Positions 11,216 to 24,192 of a stretch of 64,000 bases of DNA are shown one piece after another. Under the pieces are notes generated by a model. That model ran no database searches. It was not told the origin of the DNA and saw nothing but the letters and a program-made list of their open reading frames with translations. A program made the position numbers and the translations under genes. Each line of letters opens with the position of its first letter. The first letter of the stretch is position 1. The DNA is from Zeugodacus cucurbitae (lineage: Eukaryota > Arthropoda > Insecta > Diptera > Tephritidae): NCBI RefSeq assembly GCF_028554725.1, contig NC_071669.1:45964501-46028500 (forward strand). The letters run 5' to 3'.

Positions 11216-14200
11216 GCATACTACGTGAAATATACGAGAGTATACAGTAAGGCTATTTAACTGTCATCACCTTATTCCTTCCATTGTGGGAAAGTCTTTA
11301 TTTTTGTTATCGGAAATCTATGCTAAATTTTCGAAAATATTTATAACCTTATACATTGACACTATCAGTTATTTAATTAAGTTACCATTGCTTATTCATT
11401 TCCACACGGTCATAACGTGAAGTACGAACATATACAAAGACATTCGAAAGTCAAAAAAGCTAATGCTGTAACTCTTGCCGAAATACATATAAATATATGT
11501 GTGTGTGTTAGCATATGAAAATGTGAAAAAGAATTCAACTTATTAGAAATGAAGGCAAATATTTATTGAACCAATAGAGAAATTACATTTAAGATACTCG
11601 AAAAAGTAAATTTGCGCCGACTTAAGCACTTATTGTTGTTGTTAATACTATATGAAAGGAATGGTTTGAGTCTTTGTGGATTTATATATGTATATCACAG
11701 AATATATTATATATGTAAATAATTATATATGTTTATATATTTGTGTGATGGCTTATTCCGTTGCCTGTGACACACTGGCTTACTTTCATTTGTGATTTTT
11801 GTTTAACACCAACGCAATAATAACAAGAGCCACAGCAACAAAACGTGTCTAACCACAGCTACAAGGTTGCACGTAAGTGGAAAACAAAACGAAATATTGG
11901 CATACTAATACAATGAAAAAAAAAATCACAAAAACAATAATATGCACAACAACAACAACCACAATAACCATCTAAAAATTACTTATAAACAATAAGACAC
12001 GCAAGCGTAAGCAACAAATTGCAAAAACAAATTCAACCCCCCGCTGTGACGGAGGTGCGCTGCCGAACGGATGACACAAGTCGTTGGTGGTGAGTGTTTG
12101 GGGCGCGGCAGCAGGGATGTGGCTATCAGCTACGGTCAAGCCGCTTGTTTACTTTCGCCTCTTTGCAAATTTCGATTTTTTTTCTATTGTACCAACTTTT
12201 TGTAAGTCTCGCCTTTTCACTGCGTTTGCTATTTGCGTTATTTTTTCGATGTTTGTCAACTTCCTCGAACGCACGGCGTAAACGCAACACACCCACATAC
12301 GCAAACAAACACCAGCGCAAATCGTATATAACCCAGTGAGAAATATTTCAGTTTCTTATTTCTTCTTAATTTGCTCCTTATCTTTTATCTTTCTATAATA
12401 ACAACATATAATAAATCATTGAACACTTTCAGAGCTGGAGGCTCTACAATAATTCTGAAGGCAAGTCCAAATTCTTTTACTACAGTTATGTCGATGTAAA
12501 GTTCTTAGAGATTTCCCTACCATTTGCTGTCACTTAAGAAGAAATTACATATCTTTCTCAAAAACTTACTCTTAAAAACCTGGAAATTCAAATATTGAAA
12601 TATCGAAAAAAGAGTATTGATCAAAGACAATCTTTTTTGCTTATGAGTAGGGTCTCCAAATCTCGTGAACCTCAATATACGAAAGTTGGTGGCATACACC
12701 AGCGTTTCCAAAGTCTGCCAGGGTCTGTAAGCTTTTTACAATGCTATATATAATAGTTATATGTACATATGTCACACTATCAAGTGTGGCAGGCATGAAA
12801 TGACTCAATTGTTGTGCGTGTTGCAATGCCGTAAGCGCGTTGTGTTTACTCTTGCTGTGTGGCGCCCCATTTACAGTTATTTTGCATACATTTCTGTTGC
12901 ACTTTTTCGTAGCAAAATAATCGATATTAATTTCCAGGCGACAGTGCAATGTTCTGAAATTCCAAGTCACTTTTAAACATTTTGTCGAATGCAAAGTGAA
13001 ATGAGAAAAAAAATTCCACTGAAATATTTTGTATTTCTTCCACATATTTATGCAGTATATATGTAATTATAAATTTATATGAAATTAAATTTAAGTCTCT
13101 CTAATTTCTTTAATATCAGGAGAAAATTCATTTGCGAGCTTAAAGCTAACAAAGTTAGACAACTGCAGCAAAAAATGTCTGTATGTTTGGTGAACAAAGG
13201 AATTAAAAGACTGTATGTTGAACTTCTACAGAGAGGAAGTATTAAGAATAATAGAAGGTCAAGAAGAACTTGCAACTGAGTACTTGTTTTTTGCACAAAC
13301 GAAGGAAATGTTTAAACGAAGGAAATGTTTAAGAACAATGAACGTTGGCTAAAAACTTATACCGTTTTAATGCAAAAAAATACAAAAAATATATAATTAA
13401 GGCATAGTAGAAAGAAAAAAATAGCTTCGTTCCCTATTAGACCGCATTGTCACCGACAGTTTACGAGTAGGATACTCGTTGGTCGACTGGCGAGCAAGGC
13501 GTTGGTTGCTTGGCTCAAGTGCATATTGATAGACTTCGACATATAATAATAATAAAATTGTTTAAGTAAATAAAAGTGCGTGTGAGTTATTTATTATGAC
13601 AATTGAGACATTTTTGACAGCATTTTCAGTTTAAAATTATTGTAAGGAGTTTTTAAAGCTCTTTTGAAATGAGTCTTAAAAAGTTCAGAAATTGTTGGTA
13701 AATTGAATTCTTTGATGACAATAATAATGTGTTAATTATAATATGATGATATAACAATTACGAGGCTTGTCTAGTGCCTTTGAGGAGAATTTTGTATATT
13801 TTCAAATACATAGCTGGAATTCCACAATTGTTGAAAAACTTATTAAGGTTAATAATCTTAAAATGTGGTAACACGTACAACTGAGAGTGAGGGAGAGAGA
13901 GTCTATTTAATATAGGAGGGAACTTTTCATCAAAAACTTTGTATTTATTCATCAATATCAAACATTTATATTTTCATTAAAAAAACACATTTTCTTACAA
14001 AACAATTTCGAAGTTTTGTTTTGCAGGTTATAGGTTGCTGAGAAATTTGTGGTCCACTATCAGCTATTTTCTGACCTCAGAACATACATATACAACTAGG
14101 TGTCGATCCTTTATAATTCCAGAAAACTACTACAACCTGATTATATGTTACGACAAAGTATCATGAGTCTATCATATTGCTGCTTCGGCGGTTAATTCCG

Positions 14201-17200
14201 CCATTCATTGTTTCTAATTTTTGATAAAAAAATCAGAGTTTCTTTCTTTTAATAACATGAATTTAATTATACAGAGTTATGGTACTAGAGCGAGCGTACA
14301 ATTTCTTGCGTAAGAATTTTATTTGATCATAAACCCCCGTCTATGAGACAAACCCCACTTTTTAAAGATTTAGTACTATATAGTAAGCAACCTAATGATA
14401 TTATACTGATCCCATTCCTATATAGGAACTTATAATTTAATTTACAACTCATTTCTACATATATTTATCCATGCCTGTCAGATAGATCCAGGCCGGCAGT
14501 GCCAAGCCCGAGGTAAATTTTAAAAGTGTGGACAAATTCTTCAATTGACAGCTTGGCTGAATTTTGTAGTGATCCAATTTTAAGAAAATGTTGCGCTTGG
14601 TCGAATATCTATATTATGAAACCGTCGCTAACAAATACTTGCTTAGCTTACTTTTTTAGTACTGGAACTCAGACGGTATTTTGAAATCCAACTAACTATT
14701 CAAATGCTGGACCCCTGATTACAGATTCTGCGAAGTTTAAATAAATCTTGCTCATTTAATAATAATGACCAGACCACGGTAAATATTTTTATATTAGATC
14801 GATTCAAAGTTTAAAGTTTCCCTGCTCCGCTTGGTAAACATAGTATGTAAAGTGCCACAACAAGTTTGTAATTTTTTCAAGTTTTAATTCCAGTTCGTCT
14901 CCTTAATTGAGTTTTTCGATTTCTATTTTCTTACTTCGCACTAAGCACACTCTATGCCATTTCTTTTTCTTTATTTTCCATTTACTTTGAGCTCATAACC
15001 GGACGATTTCAGGCACATTGTTTCATGTCTCGGCGACTCGAAGTGTATATAAGTTGCGTGACTTCGGTCATAAAATGGGGAAAATGTATGGCAAAACGCC
15101 TTCGAAGCATTTACCGCTATCTACAAAAGCAACAAAAGCGTGCAACAAAATACGAAAAGAAAAATTAAAAATGCACAAATTATCATATAAATTTAATAAT
15201 ATTCATAAATGCATTATGCTGCCGCCGGCTGCGCCCTCTAACGTTGCACTCGCGACTACCGTTGCATAGGCAAGTTTGCATTTGTTGTTGTTGTGTTGTT
15301 GGTATTTCTTGCTGTTGCGCACTTTGGCAAAAAGCCTTGCGGCATTCACAGCTCCTCAACTATCCATCAACGCATCAACAGAAATGTGCAAAAAGTGTGT
15401 AATATCAGGCGAGCAGCGCCTGCAACGCTTTGTGGCAAGTTGTGGCGGTCGCAACGTCATTGATGATAAGCGCGATAAGAAACTAATTCCGCAATTGCAG
15501 TGTAGGCATTTTTAATTAGCAATGTCGAAAGTATTCTTAACACACATACATATAATCACACATAATACATACTGTGTGCCGTGGTGTTGCACTGTGGCAT
15601 GCATCTTATTACCCTGACGCGGTCTGCTGCAACTAACCGCTGCACTTTTAAGCCTATATTTTCGGCATGCAATATAACAAAACATGAAATACAACAAACG
15701 CATGCAAGCAGTGGGTCAGTTGGCGGGGAAGACTGTAGTCGTGACGAAGCAGTCAAGCAGCGCAGAAATGTCCTTCATGCTACTGTCGGTTGGCCGTTCG
15801 GCTGACCGGTCAGCGGTTACTTTAAGTGTGTGCTAAATGCGCGCTTAAAGGAATTCGCACTTGCTTGCGCTACTATGCTTCGGAAAGTGAATGAAGAAAA
15901 TTATATATTACGCGCTTGTTCGCTGTAAAATGATCGCGTTGAGCCGTTAAAACCTCGTCTGCTGCGGCTGCCGGTGTTGCATGCAACATGTTACCATCTA
16001 GAATTTGTTTTTGTTCTTGGATCTGGCATTTTTTGTTTAATTCGTGGGGCAGGTGATATTAAATTATTACAATAGCAATAAAATAGAAAAGCAAAAATTA
16101 TATTTCATAAGCCGGTCAGACCTGCGTACATACAGGTATAACTCTAGAGACAACCCCAATTCTTTAGCATGTAAAAATTATTCGGTAATTAATATTATTC
16201 GATATGATTTCAAATCTTCTTAATATATTTCAGAATATCTTAACAGTTTCCAGAATACCTTAAGAAGTTATTAGTTCTACTGCAAATACTTGTTGCCACC
16301 TCTGTTAGGCTAGAGTATACATGTATTCGCAGCATTTACCATTCTAGTTATCTAGTGACTAAAGCATCTTGCTTACTAAGTTCTCCGACGTTGTTCCTGC
16401 TTCAGATACCGCCTATCTCGCTATATGGGGGATTTATATCCTCACTTGCCTCGCCGTCACAGCCTGAACAAAAAACAACTATGCCCACCGTAGTTTATTG
16501 CTCCAAATTTGGAGATAAATCAATGAGTCCGAAATCTGAAATTTTTGCACGATTCTTTCAACCTAAGCATTTTTTGAGATTCCAGAATTAATTCATAAGC
16601 CTTTGTCAAGCAATTATAATAGGTTTAGACTCGTAAACACGAGAGTGGGTCCTTCTGCTACACCGCAAAATGTCGAGAATACCGCAAAATCAACGGTAAT
16701 ACGACTTAGTCTTGCGAGATGTGCAGAACGATAGATTATAGAAATTTCGACTACAAATCATCTCTTTTTTCTGAGGTTATGGATTGTTGAGTATCCATTA
16801 CATTAGAGTTCTGCAGAAGTTTAGGTCAGGTGATCTTTAAAACACATTCTTGAGTCTAGGACGATTCAAGTAAACATAGCCAAGTTCACATTATTTTTAG
16901 GTTAAGTCGAAGTTGATTTTGTCTATTCCTTAAGTGGTATATAAAGATCCAGGACCAGGCATAGATAGGAATATTAGGAATTTATTCATAATTTGACGAC
17001 TCTTGAGTTCACTTGGAAGTGTTTTATAGAAAATATTGCCTGCAGACAGCGACTGAAGTTATTGCATAGTTGGTAGATAATTATATCTTAAATAGAGACA
17101 AGTGCTAAAATATAGCATTTTTGTTGCCAGTTCCTTCATATTGATATAAGACTTTAAGTTCATTCCAGTTATTCTTGGTTAATATATATGAATTCAAAAT

Positions 17201-17397
17201 TCAAGCATTCTATGAAGTCGTAAAGAGCTCATCATGGCCAAAGAAACCGATTTTTCATATTTTCTCTTAAATTGTTTTCTATTTTTCCAGTGTCATCCTC
17301 TCACAACCCACTAATTACTGAGTACTGGCGTTAATAACGATGCCACACCTAATAAGCTCCAGTACTATCTTTACAGTTAAATGACCCTGATGTTTCT

Positions 17398-17798
17398 TGT
17401 TGGACAGTTAGGTTTGAGTTAGGCACGAAGGCTGTTCCCTAAGAACGAAACACACTTAGACTAATAAGGACATTGCTTTGTAACGCCAGAAAAAAATTTA
17501 AATTTAAGAATCCACCAAGCGTCTAGAACCTACCACAAAAGGAAATCTGCAGAGGCTTTTTACATCTATAACCAATGAACTTTTTCGTAGATCTTGCAAA
17601 GGTGGGACATTCAAATTGGAAACGCTGTGAAGATTCCACCTCATACTCTCTGGCATCCGGTAAAGTGAATCCCGATGGGACAGTGGCCGATTAGAACTCC
17701 TATGACTAGAGAAATATTGACCTTGTTGAGGGCGAAGAGTTCCCTCGACCTCTTGCGATTTAGTTTGGGCCAGAAGGATCTAGCGGCAGTTACAAGAC
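17398..17798 (-). mobile_element. second copy of the 10.5-kb non-LTR relic (by segmental duplication)
   Basis: Identical in all compared positions to 10525-10925, at the constant 6,873-bp offset. It was copied with the segment and not by retrotransposition. Confidence 0.75.
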
Positions 17799-17972
17799 AC
17801 ACAATAAAACAATATTATGCCAGAAAGTGAGGACAAGTCCACTTATAAAATGTGAAATCACAGTTTTCCCTCTCTACTTTGAACCCTAAATACTACTAAC
17901 ATTATTTGTAACTTCATTTTGGACTTAGTTGTATCTCGGTAGTTACACGATAATGCTTTTACAGACAAATTT

Positions 17973-18088
17973 ACGAACATCCCGAAATCGAGGTATTTGT
18001 CATTCTGATCATTTTGATATATATACATATGTATGTACATATACGTGTATAACTCTATATCTAACTCGTTTAGTTTAGTTTAGTAGTT
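17973..18088 (+). mobile_element. second copy of the 11.1-kb dispersed-repeat fragment (by segmental duplication)
   Basis: Same as 11100-11215 at the 6,873-bp offset; carried along by the tandem duplication. Confidence 0.5.
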
Positions 18089-21000
18089 GCATACTACGTG
18101 AAATATACGAGAGTATACAGTAAGGCTATTTAACTGTCATCACCTTATTCCTTCCATTGTGGGAAAGTCTTTATTTTTGTTATCGGAAATCTATGCTAAA
18201 TTTTCGAAAATATTTATAACCTTATACATTGACACTATCAGTTATTTAATTAAGTTACCATTGCTTATTCATTTCCACACGGTCATAACGTGAAGTACGA
18301 ACATATACAAAGACATTCGAAAGTCAAAAAAGCTAATGCTGTAACTCTTGCCGAAATACATATAAATATATGTGTGTGTGTTAGCATATGAAAATGTGAA
18401 AAAGAATTCAACTTATTAGAAATGAAGGCAAATATTTATTGAACCAATAGAGAAATTACATTTAAGATACTCGAAAAAGTAAATTTGCGCCGACTTAAGC
18501 ACTTATTGTTGTTGTTAATACTATATGAAAGGAATGGTTTGAGTCTTTGTGGATTTATATATGTATATCACAGAATATATTATATATGTAAATAATTATA
18601 TATGTTTATATATTTGTGTGATGGCTTATTCCGTTGCCTGTGACACACTGGCTTACTTTCATTTGTGATTTTTGTTTAACACCAACGCAATAATAACAAG
18701 AGCCACAGCAACAAAACGTGTCTAACCACAGCTACAAGGTTGCACGTAAGTGGAAAACAAAACGAAATATTGGCATACTAATACAATGAAAAAAAAAATC
18801 ACAAAAACAATAATATGCACAACAACAACAACCACAATAACCATCTAAAAATTACTTATAAACAATAAGACACGCAAGCGTAAGCAACAAATTGCAAAAA
18901 CAAATTCAACCCCCCGCTGTGACGGAGGTGCGCTGCCGAACGGATGACACAAGTCGTTGGTGGTGAGTGTTTGGGGCGCGGCAGCAGGGATGTGGCTATC
19001 AGCTACGGTCAAGCCGCTTGTTTACTTTCGCCTCTTTGCAAATTTCGATTTTTTTTCTATTGTACCAACTTTTTGTAAGTCTCGCCTTTTCACTGCGTTT
19101 GCTATTTGCGTTATTTTTTCGATGTTTGTCAACTTCCTCGAACGCACGGCGTAAACGCAACACACCCACATACGCAAACAAACACCAGCGCAAATCGTAT
19201 ATAACCCAGTGAGAAATATTTCAGTTTCTTATTTCTTCTTAATTTGCTCCTTATCTTTTATCTTTCTATAATAACAACATATAATAAATCATTGAACACT
19301 TTCAGAGCTGGAGGCTCTACAATAATTCTGAAGGCAAGTCCAAATTCTTTTACTACAGTTATGTCGATGTAAAGTTCTTAGAGATTTCCCTACCATTTGC
19401 TGTCACTTAAGAAGAAATTACATATCTTTCTCAAAAACTTACTCTTAAAAACCTGGAAATTCAAATATTGAAATATCGAAAAAAGAGTATTGATCAAAGA
19501 CAATCTTTTTTGCTTATGAGTAGGGTCTCCAAATCTCGTGAACCTCAATATACGAAAGTTGGTGGCATACACCAGCGTTTCCAAAGTCTGCCAGGGTCTG
19601 TAAGCTTTTTACAATGCTATATATAATAGTTATATGTACATATGTCACACTATCAAGTGTGGCAGGCATGAAATGACTCAATTGTTGTGCGTGTTGCAAT
19701 GCCGTAAGCGCGTTGTGTTTACTCTTGCTGTGTGGCGCCCCATTTACAGTTATTTTGCATACATTTCTGTTGCACTTTTTCGTAGCAAAATAATCGATAT
19801 TAATTTCCAGGCGACAGTGCAATGTTCTGAAATTCCAAGTCACTTTTAAACATTTTGTCGAATGCAAAGTGAAATGAGAAAAAAAATTCCACTGAAATAT
19901 TTTGTATTTCTTCCACATATTTATGCAGTATATATGTAATTATAAATTTATATGAAATTAAATTTAAGTCTCTCTAATTTCTTTAATATCAGGAGAAAAT
20001 TCATTTGCGAGCTTAAAGCTAACAAAGTTAGACAACTGCAGCAAAAAATGTCTGTATGTTTGGTGAACAAAGGAATTAAAAGACTGTATGTTGAACTTCT
20101 ACAGAGAGGAAGTATTAAGAATAATAGAAGGTCAAGAAGAACTTGCAACTGAGTACTTGTTTTTTGCACAAACGAAGGAAATGTTTAAACGAAGGAAATG
20201 TTTAAGAACAATGAACGTTGGCTAAAAACTTATACCGTTTTAATGCAAAAAAATACAAAAAATATATAATTAAGGCATAGTAGAAAGAAAAAAATAGCTT
20301 CGTTCCCTATTAGACCGCATTGTCACCGACAGTTTACGAGTAGGATACTCGTTGGTCGACTGGCGAGCAAGGCGTTGGTTGCTTGGCTCAAGTGCATATT
20401 GATAGACTTCGACATATAATAATAATAAAATTGTTTAAGTAAATAAAAGTGCGTGTGAGTTATTTATTATGACAATTGAGACATTTTTGACAGCATTTTC
20501 AGTTTAAAATTATTGTAAGGAGTTTTTAAAGCTCTTTTGAAATGAGTCTTAAAAAGTTCAGAAATTGTTGGTAAATTGAATTCTTTGATGACAATAATAA
20601 TGTGTTAATTATAATATGATGATATAACAATTACGAGGCTTGTCTAGTGCCTTTGAGGAGAATTTTGTATATTTTCAAATACATAGCTGGAATTCCACAA
20701 TTGTTGAAAAACTTATTAAGGTTAATAATCTTAAAATGTGGTAACACGTACAACTGAGAGTGAGGGAGAGAGAGTCTATTTAATATAGGAGGGAACTTTT
20801 CATCAAAAACTTTGTATTTATTCATCAATATCAAACATTTATATTTTCATTAAAAAAACACATTTTCTTACAAAACAATTTCGAAGTTTTGTTTTGCAGG
20901 TTATAGGTTGCTGAGAAATTTGTGGTCCACTATCAGCTATTTTCTGACCTCAGAACATACATATACAACTAGGTGTCGATCCTTTATAATTCCAGAAAAC

Positions 21001-24000
21001 TACTACAACCTGATTATATGTTACGACAAAGTATCATGAGTCTATCATATTGCTGCTTCGGCGGTTAATTCCGCCATTCATTGTTTCTAATTTTTGATAA
21101 AAAAATCAGAGTTTCTTTCTTTTAATAACATGAATTTAATTATACAGAGTTATGGTACTAGAGCGAGCGTACAATTTCTTGCGTAAGAATTTTATTTGAT
21201 CATAAACCCCCGTCTATGAGACAAACCCCACTTTTTAAAGATTTAGTACTATATAGTAAGCAACCTAATGATATTATACTGATCCCATTCCTATATAGGA
21301 ACTTATAATTTAATTTACAACTCATTTCTACATATATTTATCCATGCCTGTCAGATAGATCCAGGCCGGCAGTGCCAAGCCCGAGGTAAATTTTAAAAGT
21401 GTGGACAAATTCTTCAATTGACAGCTTGGCTGAATTTTGTAGTGATCCAATTTTAAGAAAATGTTGCGCTTGGTCGAATATCTATATTATGAAACCGTCG
21501 CTAACAAATACTTGCTTAGCTTACTTTTTTAGTACTGGAACTCAGACGGTATTTTGAAATCCAACTAACTATTCAAATGCTGGACCCCTGATTACAGATT
21601 CTGCGAAGTTTAAATAAATCTTGCTCATTTAATAATAATGACCAGACCACGGTAAATATTTTTATATTAGATCGATTCAAAGTTTAAAGTTTCCCTGCTC
21701 CGCTTGGTAAACATAGTATGTAAAGTGCCACAACAAGTTTGTAATTTTTTCAAGTTTTAATTCCAGTTCGTCTCCTTAATTGAGTTTTTCGATTTCTATT
21801 TTCTTACTTCGCACTAAGCACACTCTATGCCATTTCTTTTTCTTTATTTTCCATTTACTTTGAGCTCATAACCGGACGATTTCAGGCACATTGTTTCATG
21901 TCTCGGCGACTCGAAGTGTATATAAGTTGCGTGACTTCGGTCATAAAATGGGGAAAATGTATGGCAAAACGCCTTCGAAGCATTTACCGCTATCTACAAA
22001 AGCAACAAAAGCGTGCAACAAAATACGAAAAGAAAAATTAAAAATGCACAAATTATCATATAAATTTAATAATATTCATAAATGCATTATGCTGCCGCCG
22101 GCTGCGCCCTCTAACGTTGCACTCGCGACTACCGTTGCATAGGCAAGTTTGCATTTGTTGTTGTTGTGTTGTTGGTATTTCTTGCTGTTGCGCACTTTGG
22201 CAAAAAGCCTTGCGGCATTCACAGCTCCTCAACTATCCATCAACGCATCAACAGAAATGTGCAAAAAGTGTGTAATATCAGGCGAGCAGCGCCTGCAACG
22301 CTTTGTGGCAAGTTGTGGCGGTCGCAACGTCATTGATGATAAGCGCGATAAGAAACTAATTCCGCAATTGCAGTGTAGGCATTTTTAATTAGCAATGTCG
22401 AAAGTATTCTTAACACACATACATATAATCACACATAATACATACTGTGTGCCGTGGTGTTGCACTGTGGCATGCATCTTATTACCCTGACGCGGTCTGC
22501 TGCAACTAACCGCTGCACTTTTAAGCCTATATTTTCGGCATGCAATATAACAAAACATGAAATACAACAAACGCATGCAAGCAGTGGGTCAGTTGGCGGG
22601 GAAGACTGTAGTCGTGACGAAGCAGTCAAGCAGCGCAGAAATGTCCTTCATGCTACTGTCGGTTGGCCGTTCGGCTGACCGGTCAGCGGTTACTTTAAGT
22701 GTGTGCTAAATGCGCGCTTAAAGGAATTCGCACTTGCTTGCGCTACTATGCTTCGGAAAGTGAATGAAGAAAATTATATATTACGCGCTTGTTCGCTGTA
22801 AAATGATCGCGTTGAGCCGTTAAAACCTCGTCTGCTGCGGCTGCCGGTGTTGCATGCAACATGTTACCATCTAGAATTTGTTTTTGTTCTTGGATCTGGC
22901 ATTTTTTGTTTAATTCGTGGGGCAGGTGATATTAAATTATTACAATAGCAATAAAATAGAAAAGCAAAAATTATATTTCATAAGCCGGTCAGACCTGCGT
23001 ACATACAGGTATAACTCTAGAGACAACCCCAATTCTTTAGCATGTAAAAATTATTCGGTAATTAATATTATTCGATATGATTTCAAATCTTCTTAATATA
23101 TTTCAGAATATCTTAACAGTTTCCAGAATACCTTAAGAAGTTATTAGTTCTACTGCAAATACTTGTTGCCACCTCTGTTAGGCTAGAGTATACATGTATT
23201 CGCAGCATTTACCATTCTAGTTATCTAGTGACTAAAGCATCTTGCTTACTAAGTTCTCCGACGTTGTTCCTGCTTCAGATACCGCCTATCTCGCTATATG
23301 GGGGATTTATATCCTCACTTGCCTCGCCGTCACAGCCTGAACAAAAAACAACTATGCCCACCGTAGTTTATTGCTCCAAATTTGGAGATAAATCAATGAG
23401 TCCGAAATCTGAAATTTTTGCACGATTCTTTCAACCTAAGCATTTTTTGAGATTCCAGAATTAATTCATAAGCCTTTGTCAAGCAATTATAATAGGTTTA
23501 GACTCGTAAACACGAGAGTGGGTCCTTCTGCTACACCGCAAAATGTCGAGAATACCGCAAAATCAACGGTAATACGACTTAGTCTTGCGAGATGTGCAGA
23601 ACGATAGATTATAGAAATTTCGACTACAAATCATCTCTTTTTTCTGAGGTTATGGATTGTTGAGTATCCATTACATTAGAGTTCTGCAGAAGTTTAGGTC
23701 AGGTGATCTTTAAAACACATTCTTGAGTCTAGGACGATTCAAGTAAACATAGCCAAGTTCACATTATTTTTAGGTTAAGTCGAAGTTGATTTTGTCTATT
23801 CCTTAAGTGGTATATAAAGATCCAGGACCAGGCATAGATAGGAATATTAGGAATTTATTCATAATTTGACGACTCTTGAGTTCACTTGGAAGTGTTTTAT
23901 AGAAAATATTGCCTGCAGACAGCGACTGAAGTTATTGCATAGTTGGTAGATAATTATATCTTAAATAGAGACAAGTGCTAAAATATAGCATTTTTGTTGC

Positions 24001-24192
24001 CAGTTCCTTCATATTGATATAAGACTTTAAGTTCATTCCAGTTATTCTTGGTTAATATATATGAATTCAAAATTCAAGCATTCTATGAAGTCGTAAAGAG
24101 CTCATCATGGCCAAAGAAACCGATTTTTCATATTTTCTCTTAAATTGTTTTCTATTTTTCCAGTGTCATCCTCTCACAACCCACTAATTACT

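Larger units (their letters stand above)
10447..17319. repeat. tandem segmental duplication, copy 1 (6,873 bp)
   Basis: Every position compared recurs 6,873 bases downstream. Copy 1 runs from GAGTACTGGCG at 10447 to the ATTACT just before 17320, where the same GAGTACTGGCG starts copy 2 with no spacer. No base difference was found in the lines compared, and no length difference accumulates: all landmarks keep the same offset. It lies wholly within intron 1, so the reading frame is unaffected. The unit holds a minus-strand retrotransposon relic, fragments of dispersed repeats, GC-richer blocks at about 12000-12330 and 15010-15990, and no recognisable gene. Confidence 0.97.
17320..24192. repeat. 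tandem segmental duplication, copy 2 (6,873 bp)
   Basis: Second copy of the unit at 10447-17319, in the same orientation and abutting it. After copy 2 the sequence leaves the repeat at ACT|GTGTACCC (24193), whereas copy 1 continues ACT|GAGTACTGG. Only a single G is shared at the junction, so the breakpoints have essentially no homology. That pattern fits a replication- or end-joining-type tandem duplication, or an assembly of two overlapping haplotigs. No substitutions relative to copy 1 were noticed. Confidence 0.97.

Noticed and set aside
12641..13045. 134-codon minus-strand frame (and its duplicate at 19514-19918)
   Set aside because: No domain, no splice context, unremarkable composition; counted as chance.
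10985..23464. Many small open frames that recur identically 6,873 bases apart
   Set aside because: Their identity comes from the tandem duplication and is not evidence of protein conservation.
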